The translations under genes were made by a program, and so were the position numbers. 64,000 nucleotides of DNA from assembly GCA_030068075.1 (NCBI GenBank), contig CM057826.1:33778211-33842210 (forward strand), given 5' to 3'. Each line of letters begins with the position of its first letter. The stretch's first letter is position 1. Shown in pieces: positions 1 through 12,430 of the stretch. This stretch comes from Paguma larvata. Lineage: Eukaryota; Chordata; Mammalia; Carnivora; Viverridae. Below the pieces are notes generated by a model. That model made no database searches and had not been told where the DNA came from. It worked only from the letters and a program-made list of their open reading frames with translations.

Positions 1-1590
1 ATCAGAGTCTGTTATTTAACCAGTATGCTGTACTATTCACCTAGATACAAACATGTATTAAAACTAAATTGTGAAATAGATCAGTTAGAAACTCTTTTCT
101 TTTGCCTATGTTGTCTCTAAATAATTTATGACCAACTTTCATATGTAATCAAATCAATTTTGTAATATCCTCAAATACAAATTAGATTTGTAGTTGGGCA
201 GAACCTGCAGTTCTAGAAATAAGACAGCATGGAAAGGAGTAAAAGAAGAAGGAACACAAAGGGAGCGAGGAAGGAAGGAAGAAAAAAAGTAAGAAAAGAA
301 TCAAAGAGGGAAAGAAAAAAAAGCATAACGCATACACTAAGCTTGGGGTATAACATACAGAAGTAAAATGTATTCGATCAATGTATATGGCAATGATTTC
401 AAAATCAGAATTCATAAATTAGATTTTAAATGGAGGACTGTAGAGTTGTATTCAGTTTAAGTAAAGCTAATAAAATACACCTTTATGAAGATGTGTTTTA
501 AGCCAAGATTTAAAGGAAGTAATCATAGCATAGCAGAGAAAAGCCTTGGAGAAAAGTATGCAAGTAGCAAATAGGAAACCTTGTATAGGTTAAAAAAAAA
601 TATGGGTGTGTGATCAGACAATTCTGGCCCTGGTATTTCTTCACCCTTCCCACATGATATAAGGTGAGAACATTATTATGCAAGAACAACAAATATAGAA
701 TCAACGAAACAAAAAAAATCATCAAGTTTGAGTTATTTAGTATTAGTAGATAAGAAGAAAATTACTGAGATACTTAGATTAGTCCCTACCATGATGGTCT
801 ATAAATTTTGTTTCTATAGAACAGGAAAAGGTAAAGGAATCCTAAGAATTATGCAGGCATCTTTGTAAAAAATGCCTGTTTCTAATCCTCAGGTTTCAAA
901 AATTAAGGAGAATTTCACAAACATGTCTCAGTAGATCTAGAGAGTGACATTGGGGAAAAGGGAGGAGACACATCAGAAGAAATTATCTTTGTGATATAAC
1001 AAATTTAGAGAGGCTTCCCTAACTCTGAGATTAGAAGGTTCACTTTATTCAGAGTTTGCATCTAAAAGACAAGGGATTTTGCTAATTGAAATTTTTAAGC
1101 ATGGAAAGATGCTCGCAATTTTTCTCATTATTTTGGTTTTTAAGTCTCAAAACCCAACCACTATAACTCAAAGCCAGCTTAAGTTTTCAAATGAACATTT
1201 GCTACCAATTAGTTCATAATGAGTATTTGTCTGAAATGTTTAATGACCATAAGAAAGCTTTTAAAATTGAAAAACTTTTATGTTTAGGATTTAGTTACCC
1301 TGCCTGACTTATAAGTGCAACAAGTTTGATCACCCAAAGAGTTCATAAGGTTTTAAACCTGAAGGTTTAACTCTCAAACAGGATGACAGAGCTCCTGCCC
1401 CTCTTCTAGATCTTTCATAAGAAATCATTTAAACAAAGGGTAGATCTCAATTGCTTGTTTTGTACTTAAACCTCACACTAATCCCCTTGCCATCAATAGA
1501 AAGTCTGTATATGAATTGAGTGTGGGCTGCCCATTCTTAGACCTATTGAGAAAAGGAAATGCCCCTTTATTTCATCATTAAGTCCAGTTT
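1..1590. other. non-coding stretch, no gene seen
   Basis: AT-rich unique-looking DNA. No recognisable gene or interspersed repeat was identified apart from the purine tract at 231-323. The open frames here are short and encode low-complexity translations. Confidence 0.5.
231..323. repeat. purine-rich tract
   Basis: About 93 bases that are almost entirely A and G, with GGAA, AAGAA and GGGA runs and only scattered pyrimidines. It reads as degenerate low-complexity sequence rather than a clean microsatellite. The opposite strand yields a spurious Phe/Leu/Ser-rich open frame. Confidence 0.7.
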
Positions 1591-1595
1591 TCTTA

Positions 1596-1621
1596 CCTTT
1601 TTCTTTCTTTTTTTTTTTTTT
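1596..1621. repeat. polypyrimidine/poly-T tract
   Basis: A run of T interrupted by a few C, ending in at least eleven consecutive T. It could be the tail of an old minus-strand retroelement, but no body could be recognised beside it. Confidence 0.6.
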
Positions 1622-2640
1622 GGGTCTAATTAGTACCTCAAAGAATCCTTTCTGACTTTATTGGGAATGCTTCTAAAGTTTCACCATTAAATGCAATGTT
1701 TATTCTGTTTCTGTTCCTAGTTGATTAAGATGTTTTTGTTTCTTAACCACAAATGAGTAATTTTATTGAATTCTATATAGTCAACATCTACAAGGTCATA
1801 GGATTTTTCCATCTTATAGTATCTTAGAATCTTAGAATATAATATCTTAGAATAATGGATTTTCTAATTTAGAATCATCCTTGCATTATTTGGAAAACCT
1901 ACTTGGTCACGATTTTTTAATTAAAATTTAGTAGCTACATTTGAAAGTACTTTTGAAAATTGTTCTATTGGTTCAAAATCAAATTAATTGCCAATAAGTC
2001 ATTCTTCTTTTAGGTATTAGTAGTTGTTTATATTCTCCAAAATAATATTTGAGGTAAGGAGATGTTAGGTAAATATAATGTGAAATATATTAATAAAAAT
2101 TTACATATTGCCATGATTCATGTTTCTTTTCATATTTTAACTTTAAAATTATATTTGAATGCACTTCAATATTACTATTACATCCATAGAAAAGAGGTTT
2201 TTTTCTTACAATACGATCTCATCTTTCTTGTGCTTAATACATATTTGTAAATAATCAAATTATCCCTAAAAATATTTTTGTCTGTATCTTAATATAACAA
2301 CTGCAAATTGATGCTTCAGTAACTTAGTTAACAAATACAGGTGGAACTCTGAGTCATGACGTACTGCGGATGGACAAGAATCCCAAACACGTCTGTGTGA
2401 ACAAGTCAATAATGATTATGTTTCAAAAAAGTACAATAGTCACTGATACTAGAAGAATTCAGAGCAAGGAGATCTGTTATCATTGCATCAAATACTAAAG
2501 CATAATAATTTTACCCCATACTACTTAATCTATTGACTGATTTTTATGGTCCAATAGAGAGCCAATAACTATTGGAAGAATACTAGGGTATGTGTGGTAG
2601 GTCTTTCAATGTAGTGATTTAAAAGTCTGGTTTAATAACG
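1622..2640. other. non-coding stretch, no gene seen
   Basis: AT-rich sequence with no recognisable repeat. A short local duplication of TCTTAGAAT occurs three times around 1820-1855. The only small motif of note is at 2350-2363. Confidence 0.45.
2350..2363 (+). promoter_or_regulatory. abutting AP-1 and CRE-like motifs
   Basis: The sequence reads TGAGTCA (exact AP-1 core, 2350-2356) immediately followed by TGACGTA (CRE-like, 2357-2363). Such motifs occur by chance in long sequence, and nothing nearby shows promoter character. It is only a candidate binding site. Confidence 0.25.
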
Positions 2641-2652
2641 TGAGAATAGTAG

Positions 2653-2890
2653 ATGAGAACATGCCTATGTCATCTGACTCCATATCGCTGGGTTCAAGTG
2701 TGGCCACCATTGCTTACTAGCTGTGTAACCTTGGGAAAATTATTCAACCTTCCTGTCCATTCATTTTCTCATCTGCAAAATGCGGAAATTGAGAATACCT
2801 CACAGGCTTGTTGTAGAATCAAATGTGTTAAATGTATAAACTACTTAGAAGAATACCCGATACATAGTAAATGCACAAAATAATTAGTTG
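2653..2890 (+). repeat. MIR SINE remnant
   Basis: It matches the MIR order: a B-box-like 'gggttcaa' segment, then 'actagctgtgtaaccttggg', then 'ctcatctgcaaaatg', and a 3' part ending in an 'atagtaaatgcacaaaata' type sequence. MIR is an ancient tRNA-derived mammalian SINE. A 76-residue open frame through this region is a by-product of the repeat. Confidence 0.8.
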
Positions 2891-2924
2891 TGATTAATAT
2901 TATTGACTCTTCTATTACTTCTAT

Positions 2925-2990
2925 CATTGTATAAATTATTTAACATCTCTGAGTCTTAGTTTTCTTGTTCGTAAATGAGATAAATACCCA
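2925..2990 (+). repeat. MIR core fragment
   Basis: A second, shorter MIR-like segment in the same orientation. 'tatttaacatctctgagtct' is followed by a 'ttttcttgttcgtaaatgag' core. It may be an independent insertion next to the copy upstream. Confidence 0.6.
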
Positions 2991-3204
2991 ATGAAACTAT
3001 CAAATATGATAACACACAAAAAATGTTACGGAGTAGTCCCAAATCAGTAAATATTAACTTAAAAAATAAACCTTGATGTCTGTACACTTATTGTAATATT
3101 AATCATAATGGTAAGCTAAACTTACAATGTAAATGTGTTTATCATGTCACAAAGATTCTAAACCCTAAATTTCAAGAATAACCTTAGAGGCACTGGATCT
3201 ATTA

Positions 3205-3310
3205 GAAATCAGGAAATCCAATTTCTACTTTTGATTTTTTTTCTATTCCTCATGTAAGGTTGAACAAGTTATTTACACTTTTGGACCTTGGTGTCATTTA
3301 TAAAGTGGTT
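3205..3310 (+). repeat. probable MIR fragment
   Basis: A diverged match to the MIR core: 'ggttgaacaagttatttaca' followed by 'tttggaccttggtgtcattt'. The ends are not clear. Confidence 0.45.
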
Positions 3311-3719
3311 TTCTTCTTCCATTTTAGGGTCTGTATTTGGTGTATCCTTAGGATCCTGGGTTGTATTTCAGAATGAATTTCTACCATTAACATTTACTCT
3401 TACCACACTATTACTGGCATTATAAGTTAGGAGTTTTGGCTATTTTAATTGCTTCCTTGGAAAATATCTTATATTTTCAAGCGAAATTTTGGAATGTTGC
3501 CTTCTTACCTCAACCACAAGGAGTGTATGCTCTGGAAAGTCTTCTTGGCAAATCAATTTGTGGTTGAAACAAACCAATAATTTGAAAATAGGTTTCAGGG
3601 GATCATTTAAAAATACTACGTTTATAGAAATAAGATAAGCAAGAAAACAAAGTATATACACTATTAATAGTATTTTAAGTTTTAATAATGATGGATGTAG
3701 CAATTCCACTTTTATAGCT

Positions 3720-4790
3720 TTTATCTATTGAGATATCCTATCTGTTGAATCATTGTCATTACATTTTTCTTTCATCCTTTGAACATAGTTTCTTATAACT
3801 ATTTGAACATACTTAGAACTGCATTGAAACCTTTGCTAAATCCAACATCTGGCCCACTAAGAGTCAGTGTCTATTGACTGCTTTTATTTCTGAGTCACAG
3901 TTCCCTAGTACTTTATATATTTTAATGTTTTTTTTATGGAAAGGCAAACATTTTAAATAATATGTTATAGCAACTATCAACCCACATCTATGTTTCTGGG
4001 TTTTCGTTGTTTTATAATTTGCTTCGCGTTGTTACCGGAATCTACATCCCCTATGGTATGTAGGCTGTTGATCTGTCTGCTCAGTTTTTTATTCTTATTT
4101 TTAACCTGGCTCCTAAAGGTCACCTTGCATCTGCATAGCCCCAGTGTTTTGGGTCAAGGTTGTGCTCAAAGATTTCAACTCCATAAGGCTTCTGCCCTCT
4201 GCTAATCTATCTGTGTGTGGTTGAGGAGCGCGTTCAGTGTTCAGCCAGTTCTGACATCTGCTTTGACTTTGACTTTCTGCGGTGCTACTCAGAGTTTCCC
4301 TGCACATGTGCAGAGTTTTCTGGTCAGCCAAGGCTTACCTTGTACTTCATGGCTCTCTCACCTACAAAATCTGTGATTAAATTTCTGGCTGGTCCACTAT
4401 TGATCCCTAACTAGATTGCAACTTTAGGCTGCAAAGCCACGGGTTTTCCCTGTTTATTTTTTGTGGAATTCACACCCCGGTCCCCCAGCACCAATCCTGT
4501 GTCTGTCCCTCAGGCATCTTTCTGCCAGGTTTTCATGGACAGACTCACTCTGGTAAGACTACCTGTTTTGCAGACTGAACTGGGCTGGGCCAGGGAGTGG
4601 GGGAATTGCTCCGGGTGGGAGGAGCGGGGGATGGTAGTGGTGATGGCAGCATCCAGACTTCTACTCTTCTTAACAAAAGCTCTAGCAGTTTTTTGCACAC
4701 CAAATTTGCCAGCCTCTTCAAGCCATCGCCTGAAGGCCCTCCCCTAAGCCTTTACAAAAGCTGGAATATTTCTATAATAATAAAAAAACA
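3720..4790 (-). mobile_element. old L1 fragment, antisense
   Basis: The plus strand is T-rich and contains text typical of old L1M/L1ME-type elements read from the antisense side: 'gctaaatccaacatctggcc', then 'gagtcagtgtctattgactg', then a 'gagtcacagtt' segment. The more GC-rich part at 4100-4750 may belong to the same element but is less certain. No reading frame survives. Short frames on both strands are not genes. Confidence 0.5.
4300..4313. promoter_or_regulatory. 14-bp perfect palindrome with E-box
   Basis: CTGCACATGTGCAG is its own reverse complement and contains CACATGTG, an E-box type core for bHLH proteins. It lies in the GC-richer part of a probable L1 fossil, so it may be incidental. 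Confidence 0.3.
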
Positions 4791-4959
4791 TTATTACAAA
4801 TAAAATTAGAAAATATCTTTCTACCTCAGAGTGTATTCTGAATCCTGCCTTAAAACCAGTGATCAAATCTTAAGGGCTTTTTCTTTCAGAGTTTCTCAGG
4901 ACTTTCCTGATCTTGTACAAGGTTTGGTGTGTAGTTCCCTGATTTTCTTTGTTTTGGGG

Positions 4960-5065
4960 GAAGTTATCTACCCTTGCTACTTGTTATATTTTTCTTCTGT
5001 AAAGTGAAGAGAACAACACCCACCTTAGAGAAGGCTCTACAGGTTTAGCACATAACTTACTGTTA
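4960..5065 (+). repeat. probable MIR fragment
   Basis: Weak MIR-like core: 'ttcttctgtaaagtgaagag' followed by 'caacacccaccttagag'. It is diverged and has uncertain limits. Confidence 0.35.
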
Positions 5066-6475
5066 GAGAGTTCCGAAGAAACAGTGCTTGGAATTAACCT
5101 TAAAGGAACACTAACCCCAAGTCACTCTGAAAAGAGATGACAAAAGAATATGACCAGTTTTGGGGTGGAGGCACTTGTGAAGGACCTGGAAAAACATTCG
5201 AAGTTATACAAAACAGTTGTCAGGGATACCTGAGAAATGTTAGGTTTTTTTTGAAGGACTTTTAAACTTGGCGATTTAAGTGACCCAGATTGAATTTTAA
5301 TTGCTCTTCCTCCGGAGCAAAACAGTAACACCCAGGTGGGTGGTTGCTCTTTATAATGAGAAAGTAAGGTAAGCCAGTTACTCCTTTTAGAAAAACATCC
5401 TGTTTTGGTTTTCCATCACCCCAGGCCATGGGCAAAACTCAAGTGGGTAAATTTGTTTCTGAAGGGCATTTAATTTGAAAGTTCATTCTCTTTTGCCTTT
5501 GAAAACACGACTCACACCCATAAGCGTGTTTTCTTTCCCTAAGCACACTGAGACCAGGGAATGGAGGGAGACAACAGATGGGAAAACTCCCTCAGCATGG
5601 ACTTAGCCCCATCAGGCTGATAAACTTAAATATTGGCATTTTTCAGCTCTGAAAAGTAGTTGGCTCTCACAGGGGACAGGGGTAGCAGGTGGAAATAGTC
5701 CAAACATCACTAAGCGATTTTCTGAAGAAAGACAACTGTCTATTGCGTAGATGCACAATCAAAATGATTTGATTCTTCAGTAAAATCTTACTAACTTCAA
5801 TTTACGGAGAAGGCACCCGGATTAGTAAAAAGTCTGAAAAGTGTTCCTAAATCTCTCCAGTTAGTTTTTGTTTATTTACTTTTATGTTTACAGGCTAGGA
5901 CCTATCAGCTCTTACCAACCAGAGATTGGAAATGCTTTAGGGAATAGATTAAGATGAATTTGTAAGCATTTGTGTATTTGCGTATGATTAATGTGTTTAT
6001 GGTTTTAAAAAGAATTGGTTCTTTTCAAAACCGGGGGATCTTTTGCAGTGTTGTTTACATATTATTTTATTTTTCAGTCACAGGTTATATATAACCAAGG
6101 TTGAATGGATTTTCGAGCGTTTTAGAGTCGCCAGGAATCTTTTGGGACATCTGGCCCTATCTCTTTCCTAAGCCATTCCTGGCAGATGGTGGCCCAGTTT
6201 TCATACAAAGGCTTTTGTCAAGAGTTGAGGCTCACCACACTCGGTGACATCAGCTTCACCTGTAACAAATCTGTAGAGCCCCGGTTATGTGGTTGTCATC
6301 CTATAAGTAACTGGGATGAAGAAATTGTACAAAATATGGAGGAACCGCCTTGTCATATCCACAGTGACACCTGTCAAATAGGTATCAGAAATAGGGTATG
6401 CATTTTGCCTATTTCAAGTTCTGGGTTGATTTCTTTGTTATCTCCAGTTTCTGGAAGGCTGAATTAGATAAGGGT
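5066..6475. other. unique non-coding stretch
   Basis: No interspersed repeat was recognised. A 93-codon frame at 6186-6467 resembles no known protein. No splice-site pair or promoter could be supported. Scattered CpGs are retained near 5120-5300 and 6100-6300. Confidence 0.4.
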
Positions 6476-6479
6476 TAGG

Positions 6480-6600
6480 ACCACGGATCTAGAATCACTC
6501 CCTTTGTCAGTTGTGTGACAGCTTTCTTCCTTTTTATCTCAAAATGATAGTATTTGTGGTAGTGCTTCCTTTGAAGTTGAGGATTACATAATAATGATAA
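6480..6600 (+). repeat. probable MIR fragment
   Basis: It follows the MIR order loosely: 'gtcagttgtgtgacagcttt', a T-rich 'atctcaaaatgatag' core, then a 'gaggattacataat' segment. It directly abuts an inverted MIR copy at 6590-6805, so the two form a head-to-head pair of fossils. Confidence 0.45.
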
Positions 6601-6805
6601 CATTTACAGCTTATTATTTATCAGACATTATTTTAAGATCTGTTTAAATACTTTTAAGCTCTAATGTTTTAATCATATTACTTGACTCTCACATCTATCT
6701 TAACAGTTGAGTATTGTTATTATCCTATTTTAGGGGTGAATCAAGTTAAGTATAGAGAGGTCTTGTCACTTGCCAACATCATGGAACCAGAAAAGTCAGA
6801 TTCAG
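6590..6805 (-). repeat. MIR SINE remnant, inverted
   Basis: Read on the plus strand it begins 'acatttacagcttattattt', continues through 'ttattatcctattttagggg', then 'gtcacttgcc' and 'aagtcagattcaggaca'. This is the reverse complement of the MIR body. Confidence 0.65.
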
Positions 6806-7980
6806 GACATACATAAAACTAGACAAGCTTCCTCCAGGACCTTTGCCTTCAAATACTTCTAGAATTAGCTGCACAAAGATCTCTTTTTTCGGCTTTGTGC
6901 TTATGATTATAGTTTTTTTAAGCCCCTTTTTATTTCCCTGCTTTTCACTATTTTTTTCATAAAGGATGCTTATCCAAGTGTCTCATTTAACTATAATATT
7001 AATTTATGAAATTATAATGTTAATTTTTGAAAATCTGAGGTCAGATATTTGTTCCTCTATTTGTTCCTTCTTTATTGTTCTTGTCTTTCTCTTCTTCTTT
7101 AAGCCTTTTTATTCCCCTTTAAACTATTGTTCAGAAGGGAATCACATTTCCATCCCTTTAGCATGTCTTTCTTCAGTTTCAGAGTTTTTGAGATTAATGG
7201 TCTCACTAATGACATATTGCTTTTTTAAAGTAATAAATCTTTGCATTTCCTACATATTTATGAATAGGTAGAAATTGCTTCACTGAGTAAAAAAGTGCTT
7301 TCTTATACTGGAAAACAGACAAACCAAAGAACAAGAACCAAAATTAAAATAAAATAGCAAAATAATGTTTTCCACCCCAGTGTGGTATGGAGAATGTCAA
7401 TTGTCAATAAAAATTTCCAGTACTTGTATCTGAAACTTGAAAGAGTTATTATTATAATCCCTTAAATTATTACTTGTCATATTATTTAACATATTTATCA
7501 TTGTGATTCATTGTTCTGGCTTCATTACATAAGATCAACAAAAAATAGGCTTTTGAGATAATTTTTTTACACATTTAAGTGCATAAGCTTTAGTTTTTAA
7601 GCATTTTCAAATGAAAATATTTCTTAAATATACTAAATTTCCCTCTATTGAAAAATAGCATACTGAAAGCAGATCTTTTCCTGGTAATTTGGGTTCATCA
7701 ATATTTAGAAATATGCAAGAGATTCTCAGTATTTTTTGGTAATGTTCAATAAAGGGCCCAATGCTTCTTTTCTTATTTTTTTATTTTTCCTTGTTTTTCA
7801 GTATTTGCTAACTACTTGCTGTATGGCAGTTACTATCCTAAGCATAGTAGAGATGCAAGAAACTATCGCTAATGGAGAAATGTTTCTGTGCCTATTTTTT
7901 AAGTCTTCCATCAGAATATTGTAATATTTCATGATTTCCACGGTTATGCAAAGTCAGGAGTGAAAGAATCGTGTGAGTCA
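6806..7980. other. non-coding stretch
   Basis: AT-rich, without recognised genes. The segment at 7790-7885 ('tgctaactacttgctgtatg', then 'catagtagagatgcaagaaa') resembles another old mammalian interspersed repeat whose family I cannot name. Confidence 0.4.
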
Positions 7981-7984
7981 TCAC

Positions 7985-8320
7985 TCACATCTTCAGTATG
8001 GCTTTGACCAAGGCAGATAATCTTTTTGGATTTTAGTTTTTTTGTCGCTAAAATGGCTTGTGTTGAACCTAATGAATATCTCCCCAAAATGATCAAGACC
8101 TTGGTGAGAACAATATCCAGGGTTTCTGCTTTCTTTTTATTCATCAGCAAAGGGGTTGGTCTTTGCTTATTTGCTTTTTCTGTTCTTGTCTCCTACACTT
8201 TCAATATCTACAATAGAAATTTTTGATACTTAGCTTGAGTTTTAATGGGAAAAGTCTAGGTGATTTCTGAGATCTCTTCCATTATAGAACATTTGAAAAT
8301 TTATGATTTTATATTTGTAT
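7985..8320 (+). repeat. probable split MIR3 SINE remnant
   Basis: Two parts resemble MIR3. A core at 8005-8060 carries 'ctttgaccaaggcag' and 'gtcgctaaaatgg'. A 3' part at 8250-8315 carries 'tctaggtgatttctgagatc' and 'catttgaaaatttatgattt'. About 190 bases of unrelated sequence separate them, so either an unrecognised insertion splits the element or these are two fragments. Confidence 0.45.
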
Positions 8321-10430
8321 TAATACATCTATACTTGTGTCATCTGGTAGATTGTATTTTATTATAAACAAAATAACTTGTAGAAATAACACATGTAGAA
8401 AAGTAGAAGCCACTTCCAGTAGAAAATTGTAAGGGAAGTGAAGTCTTCTGTGGGCAAAGGACTTTGGTGTAGTTAATTTCAAAAGCCTTCAATAATAAGC
8501 CTTTAGATTAAAAAAATACTTTAATATCCTATCACCATCTATAGGTATTCTGGGGGCAGTGAGAATATTATGAAATAAAGCATGTAATCACCATGCACAG
8601 TGACAAAAACATGGTATAGGACTAAAAACATGCCTTTATATATTTTTGAGACATGAGAATATTGATAAGAATAACTTTTAGGTTGTTTGAACTTGAAGAA
8701 ATAAAGTACACACATGCACACATACACATACTTCAATAGACTCTCTAAATTAGGAAAATTGTTGATAGAAGTTAGCATATATACATGAGAAAGTATATGT
8801 AAAAATCTGACAAGTTAAAAAATTTACATTGGCAAGAGAATAGAGCTTTTTTCCCCCTTAGATATTTATTCAAAACATCACCAAGTTTACTTGTTATTGT
8901 TGCTATATATTCTGTTTCTTATATATTGTCTTTACAAAAGTGTTTATTTCTAGTAATTATTCCTGTTTTTTTATTTCCTTTCTTTCTGTTTTTCTTATTA
9001 AGTGCATGGCGTATCTTTGTATTTATGTTAACACTTCCTCTGGGAACACCTAAAATGCTTTGGAACCTTCTTATATCCTCACAATATCCCTAGAGGGCAT
9101 TATCATGGTATATTCTGTCTTGAAAAATAAACCAAATAGAATGTAAATGATAATTATGATTACTGGTGACCCTGATGAGAAACATGATCATTTTTCTCCT
9201 TCAGGACCCAATGCAGGATAACATCTTGCGACGCAGTAGTTGTCATATTTTATTATTTGCATTCTTGTCTAAAAATTTTGAATTTTACTTATGCAAGGAA
9301 CTAATACACTAAAAATTTTGGAAGATGTCTCAAATGTTGGTGATTACCCAGAGATTTTCGAGATAAGCCATAAGTGGAAAATTGGTTGATACCAATGATT
9401 TTCATATGTATTGGCTGCCTTAGAGTAGGACAAAGTTGTGGACTTAAAGATACAACTCTTATTTTCAGAAAAAAAAATTATCCTCAATCTTGTTTGTAAT
9501 ATTAGATGAGGATATGGGAAAAAAGTCAGTATGGCTCAAATAACTTTTTCCTTGAGCTGGTAGATCACATCTGATTTTGAAAGTCTAATGTTTCAGAGTA
9601 TCCCTTATGCCTCCATTTCCAGAGTTAAAGACGGATACCAGATGGACACCATCTGTATCTATCATTAATGGACTAACGTTTCTCTACAATTGGCCAAAAA
9701 TATGGGAAATAAGAAAGATAAAACAGAAGTTTTTATATTACTATACCCTAAATGGACTATTTCTCACTATTTGGGACAAAGTATGCAGCTTAAAGTTGAA
9801 CTAGATGCTAAACTGTGTAGCAATGTTAATTAGCAAATGTTTCATGAAAACAGAATTTATCGGAGAAATACTTTGATGCCATCTTTAACTAGTGTGAGAC
9901 TCAAAGTCAGTCTTCTGGAAAAAAAAATGTAGTGAAAGTTGTAAGTACATGATTTATTATGTATTTATGATGTTAAGGCTCTGTCTATAAGAGCATCCAG
10001 TAGTGGGAAAAGAGAACCACAAATCTTCCTTAGAGGTCTTCTCCCTGAAATCATTTGTATATGGCTTCATTGCTTCTGCAAAAGATAAAAATTACTAAAG
10101 GAAATCTATTTACAGAACAGAAAACCTATGTTATACAAATATATTGAAATTGTATTTTCATAAAAGTGTGATTGTGAAAAAATAAAATGTTTCAAAACTT
10201 GTGGACACCCATTTCATGCCTACATTTCTTCCCTGACTGTCCAATCAAATGGTCATCTATGCTCTATTAAGTACCTCCATCGATACGAGTTCAGGAAGTC
10301 ACATTTGCATTGAAGACTTCTAACTTTTAAAAAATGTGTCTAAAAATTATTACTAATGCTTTCTACCAGTCCATCCTTGCTTGGCCCAAATGGGCACAAT
10401 AATAATAAAAATAATAAACATTTTAAGAAT
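8321..10430. other. non-coding stretch, no gene seen
   Basis: Long AT-rich stretch with no recognised retroelement of good quality. Short frames at 8539-8778 and 9607-9804 have no family resemblance. Some part is probably decayed repeat that cannot be recognised by eye. Confidence 0.4.
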
Positions 10431-10436
10431 AACGTA

Positions 10437-10632
10437 TACATTTCAAAAAACTTTCATAGATTTTATTTTGCTGTAATTTGATCCAAATGTTATCCTTATA
10501 GGATAACTTAGCTATTATTATATCTGCTTTGTGGATAAGGAGAGTGAGATTCAGAGACTGTTTGTTCAAAGTCATGTAGCTAGTAAGTAGAAGATATAAA
10601 TCATAAACTGATATTTTCTGATACCACATTAT
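10437..10632 (-). repeat. MIR SINE remnant, inverted
   Basis: The plus strand shows the inverted MIR order: 'tagctattattatatctgct', 'gataaggagagtgagattca', 'aaagtcatgtagctagtaag', then the diverged 'aaatcataaactgatatttt' end. Confidence 0.7.
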
Positions 10633-10744
10633 TTTATATCATTTTCATGATATATATGATACTCTGTTTTAGGGCAGTTATAATCTTTTTTAAACCTATT
10701 GGTCCCTCAGTATTTGGGGACCACCCATCATGACAACATCAAGC

Positions 10745-10885
10745 AGTGTCATGGGTAGTAACTCAAACCTTAGAGTTAGACAGACCTGGGTTTCAAGCTT
10801 CAACCCATAACTTTGTGACCTTGGGAAAATTACTAGATGTGTTAAACCTCGTTTCTTCATCTGTAAAATAGAAATAAAATAGAAC
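10745..10885 (+). repeat. MIR SINE remnant
   Basis: Clear MIR features: 'agttagacagacctgggttt' around the B box, 'ctttgtgaccttgggaaaat', and 'cgtttcttcatctgtaaaat'. It lies about 110 bases from an inverted MIR copy. Confidence 0.75.
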
Positions 10886-11157
10886 AAATCTTTAGAATAG
10901 AATTATGTAATTTTGATGCAGTGGCATCCCTAGTGCATAGGTAAACTAGACATTACTTCTCTTCATAATCTTGATTGTACTTCTCTGAATTGACTTTAGT
11001 CTTTCTGTATTATGCTATACATGAGGGACACAAATAAAATAACCCTCTCAATTTTTGAAATTGTCTTTCTCTTAATGTGAGCCGTAAATGTATTCGATTA
11101 TTAAAATATCATATTACACGTCTGTCTAACTATTTACCTTTAAGATGCAAGCTCCAC

Positions 11158-11366
11158 GGTGCCTGGCTGGCTATGTTAAGCGTCCAAATTTGGCTCAGGT
11201 CATGATCTCATGGTTCATGGGTTCAAGCCCCACATCGGGCTCTGTGCTCACAGCTCAGAGCCTTGAGCCTGCTTCAGATTCTGTGTCTCCCTGTCTCTCC
11301 CTGCCCCTCCCCTACTTACTCTCTCTCTCTCTCTTTCTCTAAAATAAAAATTAATTAAAAAAAAAA
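11158..11366 (+). mobile_element. felid-type SINEC (tRNA-Lys SINE)
   Basis: A full-length but diverged copy. The head is a mutated 'tgcctggctggctatgttaa', the B-box region is 'ggttcaagccccacat', and the felid body 'tgctcacagctcagagcc' follows. A CT-rich tail ends in an A-rich segment. Target-site duplications are not evident. Its A-rich 3' end points to the plus strand. Confidence 0.9.
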
Positions 11367-12008
11367 GAGAATTGTAAGGATTAGAAGTTTTTGAAAACTT
11401 ATGGGATAGTGAGGCTATATCACTTAGGCTTGTTTCAAATAAAACTAAATTATTAGTAATCATTAGTTTTTCTTTGGAATTGCATTAGTTTCTTACTTGC
11501 TTTAAGTTCCTTAGTTTTCCTTAAAAAATAATAATTTTCATGAGTTCCTTATCTGATATTTAATAACCTTTTTATAGTCATCAAAATGGTATGTAGTAGT
11601 ACTCAAATTGTACAGTTCTAAGATGTAATTAATAAACTATAATAAATGTCTTAACTTAGTAACAGCTCCCATAAACATGTAGCATCCATCGATGAAAGGA
11701 TCATATGAAAAAATAAGTATCTCAAACTACAAAAGAATATACCTTTATACATCTAGGTAATAATGATACCGATAATGATAACATGATTTTAAACCTTTTT
11801 TTTAATTTATCTGTGCAATATTTTTATAATGTTAGTATATTTCTTAAGCAAATTAACAAAAAATCTTAATGAACTATTGACTTGATCTGAATCATTTCAG
11901 CTCTAAAAGATTATGATGTTGAATCTTAAACATGAAAAAAGTGGAGTGGAATTAAAAAACACATAAAAAGAGGCTAAAAGACTAGAACTTGGGAACTAAG
12001 AGGAAGGG
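11367..12008. other. non-coding stretch, no gene seen
   Basis: AT-rich sequence with no recognisable repeat or gene. Confidence 0.45.
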
Positions 12009-12430
12009 TGTATCAGTTAGTGCTGCTTAACAAAGCACTCCAAAATTCCATGACATGAAATGGCAACCACTGTTTTCACACATGTATCTGTGAGTCCACT
12101 GAGTTTGAGTTGCTGATCTAGTCTGGGATTAGTGACGTCTGACTGCAAGCTATTGGGCAGGTTTAGGTCTCCTCTCTGTGTTCCTCATCCTTTCTGAATT
12201 AGTGGCCCAGCTTAGGGATGTTCGTGTAATGATGACATCTTAAGTTCAAGATTTAAAAGGGAATCATCACTTTTGTCACACTCCATTGGCCAAAGCAAGT
12301 CATATGACTGAGCTGAAAGCTGGAGAGTACAGAAATACAGTGGCTTCAGTGGGAGAACTACTAAGTTATGTGTCAAAGGTGTGCATAAGGAAGAGAGGAA
12401 ATATTGAGGCCAGTAATTCTGTCTAGCATA
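12009..12430 (-). mobile_element. MaLR-like solo LTR remnant
   Basis: On the plus strand it starts TGTATCAGTTAGTGCTGC, the inverted end expected of MaLR-type LTRs. It continues through 'aacaaagcactccaaaattc' and ends near 'ggccagtaattctgtctagc'. No internal retroviral sequence is attached. A 5-bp target duplication is not evident. Family assignment is from memory. Confidence 0.55.

Noticed and set aside
6186..6467. 93-codon open frame with several Cys
   Set aside because: Considered as a possible exon, but I saw no convincing acceptor/donor pair with a continuing frame and no known domain.
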